Below, in pieces: positions 36,771-44,182 of a stretch of 64,000 bases of DNA (the first letter of the stretch is position 1; each line of letters starts with the position of its first letter). Made by a program: the position numbers and the translations under genes. Below the pieces are notes generated by a model. It saw nothing but the letters and a program-made list of their open reading frames with translations. It searched no databases and had not been told where the DNA came from. Source of the DNA: Pseudomonadota bacterium (GTDB taxonomy: Bacteria; Pseudomonadota; Alphaproteobacteria; Rhizobiales; Rhizobiaceae); assembly GCA_023451735.1 (NCBI GenBank), contig JAEXYH010000092.1, forward strand, positions 34,241 through 98,240, in the 5' to 3' direction.

Positions 36771-37763
36771 TCAATTCTCCCCATCGCGTGGCGCGGCGGC
36801 CCGTGCCAGCCTGTCGTTGATCGCTTCGCCCAACCCTTCGTTCGGGATCTGCGTGACGGCGATAATGGCGGCGCCGCTGGCATCGGCGCGCTTCAGGTAT
36901 TCGAACAGGTTTGCCGCCGCCTGCGCAAGGTCGGCCGATGGGCTGAGGTCGAGATCGATCGCGGCCTTTTCCATTCCGTCAACCGGCATGCCGCCGAAAC
37001 GGATCAGCGCTTCGTCCGGTTTGATCGCCGTCGCGTTGAGACGCACGCAGGCGCCCGGCGCATAATGCGAGGCGAGCATGCCCGGCGCCTCGATGATCGC
37101 GGCAGCGCCCGCGCGCCGCTCAAGATCGCGACCGGCGGCATCGGCTATGTGCATGGCCGCGAGGCCACCGGGTCTCAACAGCAGGATGACCCCCGTCTCG
37201 GGATCGACGCGCACGATCGTCGACTCGACGCCGACCGGCGAAGCACCACCATCGATGATCAGCTGCAGCTTGTCGCCGAGGTCCTCCATCACATGACGCG
37301 CCGCGGTCGGGCTGATCCTGCCGGATGTATTGGCGCTCGGTGCGGCGAGCGGCCGGTCGAACGCACGGATCAGTTCGCTGGCATACCCTTCCGGGCAGCG
37401 AAGCCCGACTGTTTCCAGCCCCGCGGTTGCAAGCGGATGAATGGCGCTGTCTTTTTTAAGCGGCAGAATAAGCGTCAGCGGGCCTGGCCAGAAGGCTTCG
37501 GCCAGTCGCCGCGATACCGGATCGAACACGGCGTAACGCTCTGCCATCTCGATATCGCAGACATGGCAGATGAGCGGGTTGAACTGCGGCCGCCCCTTGG
37601 TTTCGTAGATGCGCGAGATCGCCTCGGCCCGCGTCGCATCTGCGGCAAGCCCGTAGACGGTCTCGGTCGGAATGGCGACGGGAAAACCTTCGTTGAGTAC
37701 ACGGCCTGCCTCGCTGATCGCGCGCTCCGGCTCACGGGTGATATCGATGATTTCGGCTGTCAT
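36771..37763 (-). CDS. L-threonylcarbamoyladenylate synthase (Sua5-type)
   Basis: 330 residues. YrdC domain with FPVAIPTETVYGLAADAT and KGRPQFNPL; the linker APGMLASHYAPGA and a C-terminal Sua5 domain follow, so it is the two-domain Sua5 version rather than TsaC. It makes threonylcarbamoyl-AMP for the t6A modification of ANN-decoding tRNAs. First gene of a three-gene minus-strand operon; its TGA is two bases before the flavoprotein ATG. Confidence 0.93.
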   Translation of the reverse strand: MTAEIIDITREPERAISEAGRVLNEGFPVAIPTETVYGLAADATRAEAISRIYETKGRPQFNPLICHVCDIEMAERYAVFDPVSRRLAEAFWPGPLTLILPLKKDSAIHPLATAGLETVGLRCPEGYASELIRAFDRPLAAPSANTSGRISPTAARHVMEDLGDKLQLIIDGGASPVGVESTIVRVDPETGVILLLRPGGLAAMHIADAAGRDLERRAGAAAIIEAPGMLASHYAPGACVRLNATAIKPDEALIRFGGMPVDGMEKAAIDLDLSPSADLAQAAANLFEYLKRADASGAAIIAVTQIPNEGLGEAINDRLARAAAPRDGEN

Positions 37764-37794
37764 GCCGCTGTCAATACAGCGGAGAGCCTGCGCT

Positions 37795-38403
37795 TTAAAG
37801 CCTTTTGATGATTTCTCGAATGGCAGCGTCAGGCGCGCCGAGCATCAGCACGTTGCGCATCGCCTCGCGCGGGCTGTTCGTCTGGAACAGCAACCCGTTC
37901 TTGCGCCATCTCCGGTCGATCCGTGCCTGTTCTCCCGCTTCGCCTTCCACGGCGACCGCGAAATACATGCGGGAGTTTTTCGGATTGATTCGGGCGAAGA
38001 ACACTTCGTCCCCGCCTATCTCGGAGGAGAAATTGGCGATGTAGAAGGACCAGCTCACCATCGCGTCCTGCGAGAAGAAGGTGCGCGCTGCCGTGACATG
38101 GCAATAGCCCAGATGCGGGCTGCCGTCGAGCGTACGGTGGAAGATGATCCTCGGCAGCTGGATCGACCGATGAAAACTGTTCAGCCGCTTGTGCGTTGTT
38201 TCACCCGCTGTTTCGAGCTTCTTGCCCGTCTTCTCGGCGACTTCGCCATGCGTGAGATAGCGGCGCTCGTCGGGAACCCAGACGGGACGCGAGCGCGGAA
38301 TTCTCCCCGTGCGCAGAAATTCCGTATGGGCGTTGCCGCTGCTTGGCGGCACCATCAAAGGCCTCTGCCTGTTGACCTCGTAATACCGGAGCTGTCCTGA
38401 CAT
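37795..38403 (-). CDS. Hypothetical protein, 202 residues
   Basis: I do not recognise the family. It has an N-terminal basic region (RTGRIPRSRPVWVPDERRYL), a central ITFHRT-like block (LPRIIFHRTLDGSPHLGYCH), an aromatic-rich segment VSWSFYIANFSSE and RRWRKNGLLF toward the end. No signal peptide or membrane helix. GGGAAG precedes ATG at nine bases. It is the first gene divergent from the cobalamin riboswitch, and ends 31 bases before the Sua5 gene start, so they may share a transcript. Confidence 0.65.
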   Translation of the reverse strand: MSGQLRYYEVNRQRPLMVPPSSGNAHTEFLRTGRIPRSRPVWVPDERRYLTHGEVAEKTGKKLETAGETTHKRLNSFHRSIQLPRIIFHRTLDGSPHLGYCHVTAARTFFSQDAMVSWSFYIANFSSEIGGDEVFFARINPKNSRMYFAVAVEGEAGEQARIDRRWRKNGLLFQTNSPREAMRNVLMLGAPDAAIREIIKRL

Positions 38404-38569
38404 GGTGGCGGCTCTTCCCGATGAATTTTGACGAATACTATTAGCGAGACCTTAACAGTCGGTTTCCTGGGTAGGCTGTCTCAATCTTTCGCCGTCGCCA
38501 ATGCAGTGGCCGATGTCGCAATGTCGTCTATGCGACAGGCCAACCTCACGCTTAAATATGACAAAGCTC

Positions 38570-38785
38570 AAGGTGCCGCCTTGCTAGGGAAGGCGGAGAA
38601 TTGGGAAGCCGGCTGATCGACGAGATCTATCCGGCGCTGCCCCCGCAACGGTGGTGGAGTTGAAGGCATGGTAGGGGTACCCCCCGGCCACTGGGACAGA
38701 GCCGAACGGCCGCCCGGGAAGGTGCCATGCAGTCCCCAGGGGAAACCCAGGGCGACAACTCCTCAGCCCGGAAACCAGCCTGAGC
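38570..38785 (+). ncRNA. Cobalamin (B12) riboswitch
   Basis: Matches the conserved parts of the cobalamin aptamer in order: AGGTGCC at 38571, TTGGGAAGCCGG, the GCTGCCCCCGCAACGGT core, CCACTGGG, GCCCGGGAAGGTGCC and the B12 box AGCCCGGAAACCAGCC at 38765-38780. It is located in the leader of the Rieske oxygenase gene 110 bases downstream. Cobalamin binding usually represses the downstream gene. Boundaries are approximate. Confidence 0.95.
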
Positions 38786-38864
38786 TTGATGAAGACCGGT
38801 CGCGGAGGGCGCACGGGACGGGAATTGGCGGCGTCGAGTGCTGCCGGCTTGTCCATGCCCTGAA

Positions 38865-38887
38865 GCTTGCTTGTATTGCGAGGAAGC
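38865..38887 (+). promoter_or_regulatory. Candidate expression-platform hairpin covering the ribosome binding site
   Basis: GCTTGCTT...GAGGAAGC can pair so that the GAGGA before ATG 38890 is enclosed. This suggests that the riboswitch controls translation, but the pairing is imperfect (one bulge, one G-U). An inference, not a measured structure. Confidence 0.35.
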
Positions 38888-38889
38888 AT

Positions 38890-40134
38890 ATGGACATTCA
38901 CAATCAGGTTCTGCGGCAGCTGAAGAACCGCCGCGAAGGTTTCAGTCTCGAACAGCCTTTTTATATCGATCCCGATTATTACAAGCTCGATCTGGAAATG
39001 ATCTGGTATCGCGACTGGCTGTTCGCCGGCCATGATTGCCAGATCAACAAGGCGGGCATGTATTTCACCCTGCAGATCGGCGATTATCCGGTGCTCGTCA
39101 TCCGCACCCGTGAAGGCGATATCCGTGCCTATCACAATACCTGTCGCCATCGCGGCCATCGGGTCTGCACCAAGGAAACCGGCTCGGCCACCCGTCTCGT
39201 CTGTCCCTATCACCAGTGGACCTATCAGCATGACGGCTCGCTGATGTCGGCCCGTCACATGGGCGAGAATTTCGACAAGAAGCAGTTCGGCCTCAAACCC
39301 GTCCACTGCCAGGTGGTCGGCGGCTACATCTTCGTCTGCCTTGCTCAGGAAGCTCCGGATTTCGCGCCGGTCCGCGCGACTGTCGAACCATACATGGAGC
39401 CGCATCGTCTGCCCGAGACGAAGGTCGCTGCCCAGAACACCATCATCGAGAAGGGAAACTGGAAGCTTGTCTGGGAAAACAACCGCGAATGTTATCACTG
39501 CGCCGGCAATCACCCGGAACTCTGCCGCACCTATCCCGAAGCGCCAACCGCAAGTGGTGTGCAGGGCGCGGCCGACGATCCGGTGATCGCCGAACATTGG
39601 GTTCGCTGCGAAGCGGCCGGCCTGCCCAGCACTTTCAACCTGTCGCGGGATGGCCAGTACCGCGTTGCGCGCATGCCACTGATCGAGGGTGCGGAAAGCT
39701 ACACGATGGATGGCAGGCGTGCCGTGCAGAAATCCCTCTCGGATGACGTGGAGATCTCGCATATCGGCACGATGCTGCTGTTCCATTACCCGACCACCTG
39801 GAACCACATGCTGATCGACCATGCGATCTCGTTCCGCGTCATACCGATCGGGCCGGAAGAGACGGCGGTCACCACTACATGGCTGGTCCACAAGGATGCG
39901 GTGGAAGGGGTCGACTACGATGTCGAGCAACTTACCCATGTCTGGAACATGACAAATGATCAGGACCGCCAGATCGTCGAGGAAAATGCCTTCGGCATTC
40001 GCTCGCCGGCCTATGAGCCAGGCCCCTATTCCGCAGCCCATGAAGGTGGCGTCATGCAGTTCGTCGAATGGTATGCGAACTTCATGATCGACCGGTTGCA
40101 GGGCAAGGAAGGCATGCTTTACGCAGTCGCTTGA
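38890..40134 (+). CDS. Rieske-type oxygenase alpha subunit, GbcA/CntA-like, under a cobalamin riboswitch
   Basis: 414 residues from ATG 38890 (GAGGAAG just before); the frame is open upstream through the riboswitch but that part is RNA. Rieske [2Fe-2S] ligands are Cys85-X-His87 and Cys105-X2-His108 (NTCRHRGH, CPYHQW). The mononuclear-iron region is NNRECYHCAGNHPEL with His203 and His208, followed by a C-terminal catalytic domain. This layout matches glycine betaine/carnitine monooxygenase oxygenase subunits. No reductase is adjacent. Under B12 control, it would be made when cobalamin is scarce. Substrate is not determined. Confidence 0.9.
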   Translation: MDIHNQVLRQLKNRREGFSLEQPFYIDPDYYKLDLEMIWYRDWLFAGHDCQINKAGMYFTLQIGDYPVLVIRTREGDIRAYHNTCRHRGHRVCTKETGSATRLVCPYHQWTYQHDGSLMSARHMGENFDKKQFGLKPVHCQVVGGYIFVCLAQEAPDFAPVRATVEPYMEPHRLPETKVAAQNTIIEKGNWKLVWENNRECYHCAGNHPELCRTYPEAPTASGVQGAADDPVIAEHWVRCEAAGLPSTFNLSRDGQYRVARMPLIEGAESYTMDGRRAVQKSLSDDVEISHIGTMLLFHYPTTWNHMLIDHAISFRVIPIGPEETAVTTTWLVHKDAVEGVDYDVEQLTHVWNMTNDQDRQIVEENAFGIRSPAYEPGPYSAAHEGGVMQFVEWYANFMIDRLQGKEGMLYAVA

Positions 40135-40141
40135 CCAAAGC

Positions 40142-40178
40142 GCTCCTCCGTGTTGTGCCAGCGGCATCGCGGAGGAGC
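40142..40178. terminator. Inverted repeat between convergent genes
   Basis: Perfect nine-base arms GCTCCTCCG/CGGAGGAGC with a 19-base loop, between the oxygenase and NmrA-like genes. No T-run, so terminator function is uncertain. Confidence 0.4.
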
Positions 40179-40184
40179 ATATTC

Positions 40185-41084
40185 TCACGGTGAAAGGGGA
40201 TCGCAAAAATTCCCTGCTGCCGCCTCGAAGGCCTGACGTCCGTCGGTCGCAAGCCATGATCGAAACGAAGTGATCTCCGGGTTGATCTCTCGCATCGCAT
40301 CCAGATCCACGTGATCCGCCAGCGGGCCGTCATCCAGGATCGACGTGAGTTGGCTAAGATCGGCATTGGCCGCAAGGACTTCATCGGCGAAGCGGGAATA
40401 GGCGATCGGGCGACCGGCTGCTTCGCTGAAGATTGCCTCAAGCACACTGCCGGTCACGGTATCGCTTGCGATCTTCAATGTCTGTCCACCGAACAGCACC
40501 CGGTCGGCAAAGATCGCGGCAACGAATTTCCCGATGTCGTCTACTGCAACGACCTGCATTGACTGGTCAGGCCTGAGAAAGAATGTGTATCGTCCCTCCG
40601 ATAAGCCGAATGCCGGGTTGACCAGCATATCCATGAAGATCATCGGCCTGATAATCGTTGCGGTGACCGCTAACTTGCGGATATGAGCCTCGATACGTGG
40701 CTTTGCATCGAAGCGGGCGACACCGGTCGGTGTGTCGCCGGAACTGGCGCCTGAGGAATAGACGAAATGCGCGACGCCGCTTTCGGCGGCAAGATCCGCG
40801 ATCGCGCATCCTATCCGAACCTCTTCCGTCTCTGACAGATTGGCCGGCAATACGCTGAACACGCCATGGATGTTGTCCATTGACGAGCGGATGGCCTGGA
40901 GATCGGCAAACGATCCCTGCACCAGTTCGGCGCCTGCTTGATGAAGAGCGATGGATTTAGGTGCCGTGGTGTCGCGCACAATCGCCCGAACGGGCCAGCC
41001 GGCCTTCAGAAGCGCATCGACGACCGCTCCGCCCTGTCGGCCAGTCGTACCGAATACCAGGATCGGACGTTTGTATTCGTTCAT
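40185..41084 (-). CDS. NmrA-like NAD(P)-binding reductase
   Basis: 299 residues from ATG 41084. N-terminal Rossmann motif FGTTGRQGGAVVDALLKAGW (GxxGxxG), then FVYSSGASS and ATIIRPMIFMD. Belongs to the NmrA/HSCARG group of atypical short-chain dehydrogenases, which act as redox sensors or quinone reductases. Divergent from an HxlR regulator that very likely controls it. The frame's earlier start lies in the regulator's leader and is not used. Confidence 0.85.
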   Translation of the reverse strand: MNEYKRPILVFGTTGRQGGAVVDALLKAGWPVRAIVRDTTAPKSIALHQAGAELVQGSFADLQAIRSSMDNIHGVFSVLPANLSETEEVRIGCAIADLAAESGVAHFVYSSGASSGDTPTGVARFDAKPRIEAHIRKLAVTATIIRPMIFMDMLVNPAFGLSEGRYTFFLRPDQSMQVVAVDDIGKFVAAIFADRVLFGGQTLKIASDTVTGSVLEAIFSEAAGRPIAYSRFADEVLAANADLSQLTSILDDGPLADHVDLDAMREINPEITSFRSWLATDGRQAFEAAAGNFCDPLSP

Positions 41085-41099
41085 TTGATAACCCTCGTG

Positions 41100-41588
41100 A
41101 TGAACACGGGGTCTCCATATATACTGCTGGAACACAGCCGGAAGACGGCACAATTTTCAGCCTCGGGCACAAGGGTGATACTCTTGGACGATTCAGGTCA
41201 GAGCAAATCCGGCAGGCAGCCGAAGGGCGATCAGGCTTTCCTGCCGCAACCGTCGAACGGGATATGTGGGCGTCTGGGCGACAAATGGACCGTACAGGTC
41301 ATCTGGCGTCTCTCGCTGGCTGAGGGTCGAAGGCTCCGTTTTTCGCATCTGAAGAGGGAAATAGACGGCATCACTCAGCGCATGCTGACGCTGACATTGC
41401 GCAATCTGGAGCGCGACGGTTTCGTGAGGCGCCACTATTTTCCCGAAGTCCCGCCCCGTGTCGAATATGAGCTGACCGAATTGGGGGCCGGCATACTGGC
41501 CTCTCTTCAAGGCCTGAATATCTGGATCAGGGACAATTCTTCACGCATCGAGGAAAACCGACGCGCCTACGACGAGACAGGAGAATAA
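41100..41588 (+). CDS. HxlR-family transcriptional regulator
   Basis: Winged-helix DNA-binding protein, HxlR domain: CGRLGDKWTVQVIWRLSLAE, RFSHLKREIDGITQRMLTL and LRNLERDGFVRRHYF, then PRVEYELTELG. The start is uncertain: ATG 41100 (162 residues) or GTG 41175 (137 residues); the latter is nearer the usual length. Divergent from the NmrA-like gene, with fewer than 100 bases between, a common arrangement of an HxlR sensor and its target. Confidence 0.85.
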   Translation: MNTGSPYILLEHSRKTAQFSASGTRVILLDDSGQSKSGRQPKGDQAFLPQPSNGICGRLGDKWTVQVIWRLSLAEGRRLRFSHLKREIDGITQRMLTLTLRNLERDGFVRRHYFPEVPPRVEYELTELGAGILASLQGLNIWIRDNSSRIEENRRAYDETGE

Positions 41589-41686
41589 GAAGATCACCCT
41601 CTAAAAGCGGATGGTATGATCGCTTGGAACAAATGGCGATGCCTCGCGTTTTAGGTCGCTGATCTATATCTCGAGGAAAAATTCCC

Positions 41687-42142
41687 ATGACCGCATTTCG
41701 CATGCGCCTTGCCACTGTCTTCACGGCAGCGGCCGTTCTAGCCACGAGCTTTGTTCCCGTATCCGCCATGCCACTGACGCCTCCGGCGCCGATGGCCGTC
41801 CAGACCGCGGCCAATCCGGCGACCGAGGTCCAATACCGTCATCGCGACGATCGCCGTCGTCACTATCGACATGATCGTCGCCATTACCGTGAGGGTTATT
41901 ACAACGGTCATCGCGGCTATCGCGAGCGTCGCCGTGGCTATCGCTACCATAATGGCTATTGGTTCCCGCTGGCCGCCTTCGGTGCCGCTGCGATCATCGG
42001 CGGGGCTATCGCCAGCCAGCCGCGCGCTTCCGGCAGCAGCCACACCCAGTGGTGCGCCAATCGTTACCGGACCTATCGCGCTTCGGACAACACCTATGTC
42101 GCGAGCGCCGGCGTACGCCGCACCTGCGTCTCGCCGAGGTAA
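41687..42142 (+). CDS. BA14K family protein (paralogue 1)
   Basis: 151 residues. Signal peptide (ATVFTAAAVLATSFVPVSA), an extremely Arg/His/Tyr-rich middle, a short hydrophobic stretch (FPLAAFGAAAIIGGAIASQP) and the BA14K C-terminal domain WCANRYRTYRASDNTYV. GAGGAAAAA precedes ATG. The family was named from a 14-kDa Brucella immunoreactive antigen with lectin-like properties; its role in rhizobia is unknown. Has its own terminator. Confidence 0.9.
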   Translation: MTAFRMRLATVFTAAAVLATSFVPVSAMPLTPPAPMAVQTAANPATEVQYRHRDDRRRHYRHDRRHYREGYYNGHRGYRERRRGYRYHNGYWFPLAAFGAAAIIGGAIASQPRASGSSHTQWCANRYRTYRASDNTYVASAGVRRTCVSPR

Positions 42143-42160
42143 TCACTCTTTACGGCCAAA

Positions 42161-42190
42161 AAGCCCGGACGCTTTTGCGGCCGGGCTTTC
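42161..42190 (+). terminator. Intrinsic terminator of BA14K paralogue 1
   Basis: Eight-base stem AAGCCCGG/CCGGGCTT with a 12-base loop, ending CTTTC. Confidence 0.8.
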
Positions 42191-42321
42191 ACATTTCCGC
42201 GTCAATTATCCATTCAGGATAAAACTCCTAGCGTTGTGGAATGATTGTTGACTATCGTGGGAGTTGGAGGCGCGGGAGGCGTCGCCGAACTTGTTTCAAT
42301 TTGCGGGATGGAGAATTTGGA

Positions 42322-42795
42322 ATGCCTCTGTTCAAGAAATTTGCTGCAGCAGCAGTCTCGATGATCGTGCTGGCGGGTTCGTTGGGAACCGCCCAGGCGC
42401 TGCCCTTGCCGGCTCCACCCAGCGCGCCGGCCGTATCCGACGTCAGCAATGTTCAATATTATCGCGACCGCGGCTGGCGTCGGGATGGCCCACGCCGCGG
42501 CTGGTACGGTGGTCATCGGGGCTACCGTTATCATCGCGACGGCTATCGCCGCCACAATGACGGCTATTGGTATCCGCTGGCAGCCTTCGGTGCCGGCGCG
42601 ATTATCGGCGGCGCGATCGCCTCGCAGCCACGTTATGTCGAGCCGGCACCAAGGCCGGCTTATGGTGGCAGCGGCGGGCTGAACCCGCGGCATTATGAAT
42701 GGTGCTCAGGCCGTTATCGGTCCTATGACGCCTATTCGAACTCTTTCCAGCCCTATAACGGCCCACGCCAAACCTGTTATTCGCCCTACTACTGA
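42322..42795 (+). CDS. BA14K family protein (paralogue 2)
   Basis: 157 residues from ATG 42322, with GGAG upstream. Signal peptide SMIVLAGSLGTAQALPLP, a Gly/Arg/Tyr-rich middle, hydrophobic stretch YPLAAFGAGAIIGGAIASQP and C-terminal EWCSGRYRSYDAYSNSF. Clearly paralogous to the preceding gene: same order of parts and near-identical hydrophobic segment, but diverged C-terminal domain. The two genes each have a terminator, so they are independent transcripts. Confidence 0.9.
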   Translation: MPLFKKFAAAAVSMIVLAGSLGTAQALPLPAPPSAPAVSDVSNVQYYRDRGWRRDGPRRGWYGGHRGYRYHRDGYRRHNDGYWYPLAAFGAGAIIGGAIASQPRYVEPAPRPAYGGSGGLNPRHYEWCSGRYRSYDAYSNSFQPYNGPRQTCYSPYY

Positions 42796-42826
42796 GAGTA
42801 GGGCGGCAAAGTGGCAGAAAGATCAG

Positions 42827-42850
42827 CCCGCGCTTTGGCGCGGGTTTTTC
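42827..42850 (+). terminator. Intrinsic terminator of BA14K paralogue 2
   Basis: Seven-base stem CCCGCGC/GCGCGGG with a four-base loop and TTTTTC. It also lies at the end of the convergent CorA/ZntB gene. Confidence 0.85.
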
Positions 42851-42860
42851 TTTTTAAGCG

Positions 42861-43865
42861 TTACAGGATACCGACGCGGCGCAGCAGCCACCATGCCGCA
42901 GCGACCGACAAGGCGATGGCCCCCATGGCGAATACCGTTCCGCCGCTGCCTTCGGCAAACGGAAGCGATGACGTGTTCATCCCGAAAAAACCGGTGACCA
43001 GAGATGGCGGCAGCAGGAATGCCGTCATCAGTGACAGGATGTAGAGGTGACGGTTGGTTTCCGAGGAAAGCTTGGAATCGATTTCCTCGTGCAGCAGCCG
43101 CGCCCGCTCCTGCAAGGCATAGACGTCGTGATCCACCGCCTCGAGCCGCCCGATTAGCCGCGCGGCCGCATCATCGAAACCATCCGGCATGTCGTCGTCG
43201 TCGGAGGCAGCGGCGCGTCGCATCAGGGTCAGGACGGTTCGCAAATGCCGGTGCAGCCGCACCACCGTGCGCCGGACGGGAGCAAGCTTGCGGCGTTCGT
43301 CACGCGGAGCGTTGTCGTAGACGAAATCCTCGATCAGGTTCAGTTCTTCCGTCAGTTCCATGACCAGCGTGATAAGCGTCCGCTGGAATTCCGCCACCAG
43401 CGTCTCAAACACGTCGATCGGCCGTTTGTAGCGCGCCGCGTTTTTCTCCATCTGAGCCTTGAGCCGATCGATGGAGCGCAACGGCTGCAGCCGTGTGGTG
43501 ATGATGAGGCGGTCCGAAACGAAGAAATGCAGCCAGCCGATGTCGCGCGTCTCGTTATCGAACTCCTTCTGGAAGTCGATCAACGTACCATAGATCATCT
43601 GCTCGTCGAGAATGATCGCCGCATGTGTATCGCGGGTGGTCAGCGCGGCAAGGGCCGGCGGTGTCACGCCGGGCAGATTTTCGAGAAACGCCGGTACCCG
43701 GCTGTCGGCAAGGTTCAGATGCAGCCACAGGAAGCCATCTTCGACATCAAGCTCCCTGGCCGTGGTTTCGAGCGGAAGCCGGCTGCAGGACCGGGTTGGC
43801 GCATCGAAACGATAAGCCCAGACGAGACCGGGAATGGCAGGCGTCATCAGCGGTGGCGTGTCCAT
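42861..43865 (-). CDS. CorA/ZntB family metal ion transporter
   Basis: 334 residues from ATG 43865. Long N-terminal cytoplasmic alpha/beta domain (DGFLWLHLNLADSR, MIYGTLIDFQKEF), long helix with FVYDNAPRDERRKL, and two C-terminal membrane helices with the signature GFFGMNTSSLPF (GMN) after TAFLLPPSLVT. Length and lack of Mg-type insertions suggest ZntB (zinc) rather than CorA (magnesium), but the cation is uncertain. About 320 gene-free bases separate it from the divergent acyl-CoA dehydrogenase. Confidence 0.88.
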   Translation of the reverse strand: MDTPPLMTPAIPGLVWAYRFDAPTRSCSRLPLETTARELDVEDGFLWLHLNLADSRVPAFLENLPGVTPPALAALTTRDTHAAIILDEQMIYGTLIDFQKEFDNETRDIGWLHFFVSDRLIITTRLQPLRSIDRLKAQMEKNAARYKRPIDVFETLVAEFQRTLITLVMELTEELNLIEDFVYDNAPRDERRKLAPVRRTVVRLHRHLRTVLTLMRRAAASDDDDMPDGFDDAAARLIGRLEAVDHDVYALQERARLLHEEIDSKLSSETNRHLYILSLMTAFLLPPSLVTGFFGMNTSSLPFAEGSGGTVFAMGAIALSVAAAWWLLRRVGIL

Positions 43866-44113
43866 GATAGAACTCCGGTATCCTGCAGACCTTCTAAAGC
43901 ATGTCGCGCGAAAGTGTGCAGCGGTTTTGCGCAAAAGACATGCGCTGAAGCAAAATTCTAAAGCGCATGAGCGAATCCGGAGGATCGCGACGCGCTTTGG
44001 GTCAAACTCGCGACAGAATCTTTAGCGCGGTTGACCGGTTGCGCGTCATCATTTCGCTTTCCCCTTCTGCGCGACTGCTTCATGATCGGACAACCTTCCG
44101 ATTGACAATCCTG

Positions 44114-44129
44114 TTGACGTTTACGTAAA
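44114..44129 (+). promoter_or_regulatory. Candidate MerR/LiuR-type operator
   Basis: TTGACGTTTACGTAAA upstream of the acyl-CoA dehydrogenase. It overlaps a TTGACG -35-like element and resembles the TTTACGTNNACGTAAA-type sites of MerR-family regulators of acyl-CoA catabolism (from memory). One arm is imperfect. The rest of the gap from 43866 to 44182 shows nothing else clear. Confidence 0.45.
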
Positions 44130-44182
44130 AAGCAATTGCTTGTCTGCAAAGACACGGCTGCACGGCTGATGAGGAGGATCAC

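Noticed and set aside
38584..40257. 557-codon minus-strand open frame opposite the Rieske oxygenase and riboswitch
   Set aside because: It crosses the riboswitch and the convergent inverted repeat and shows no protein motif.
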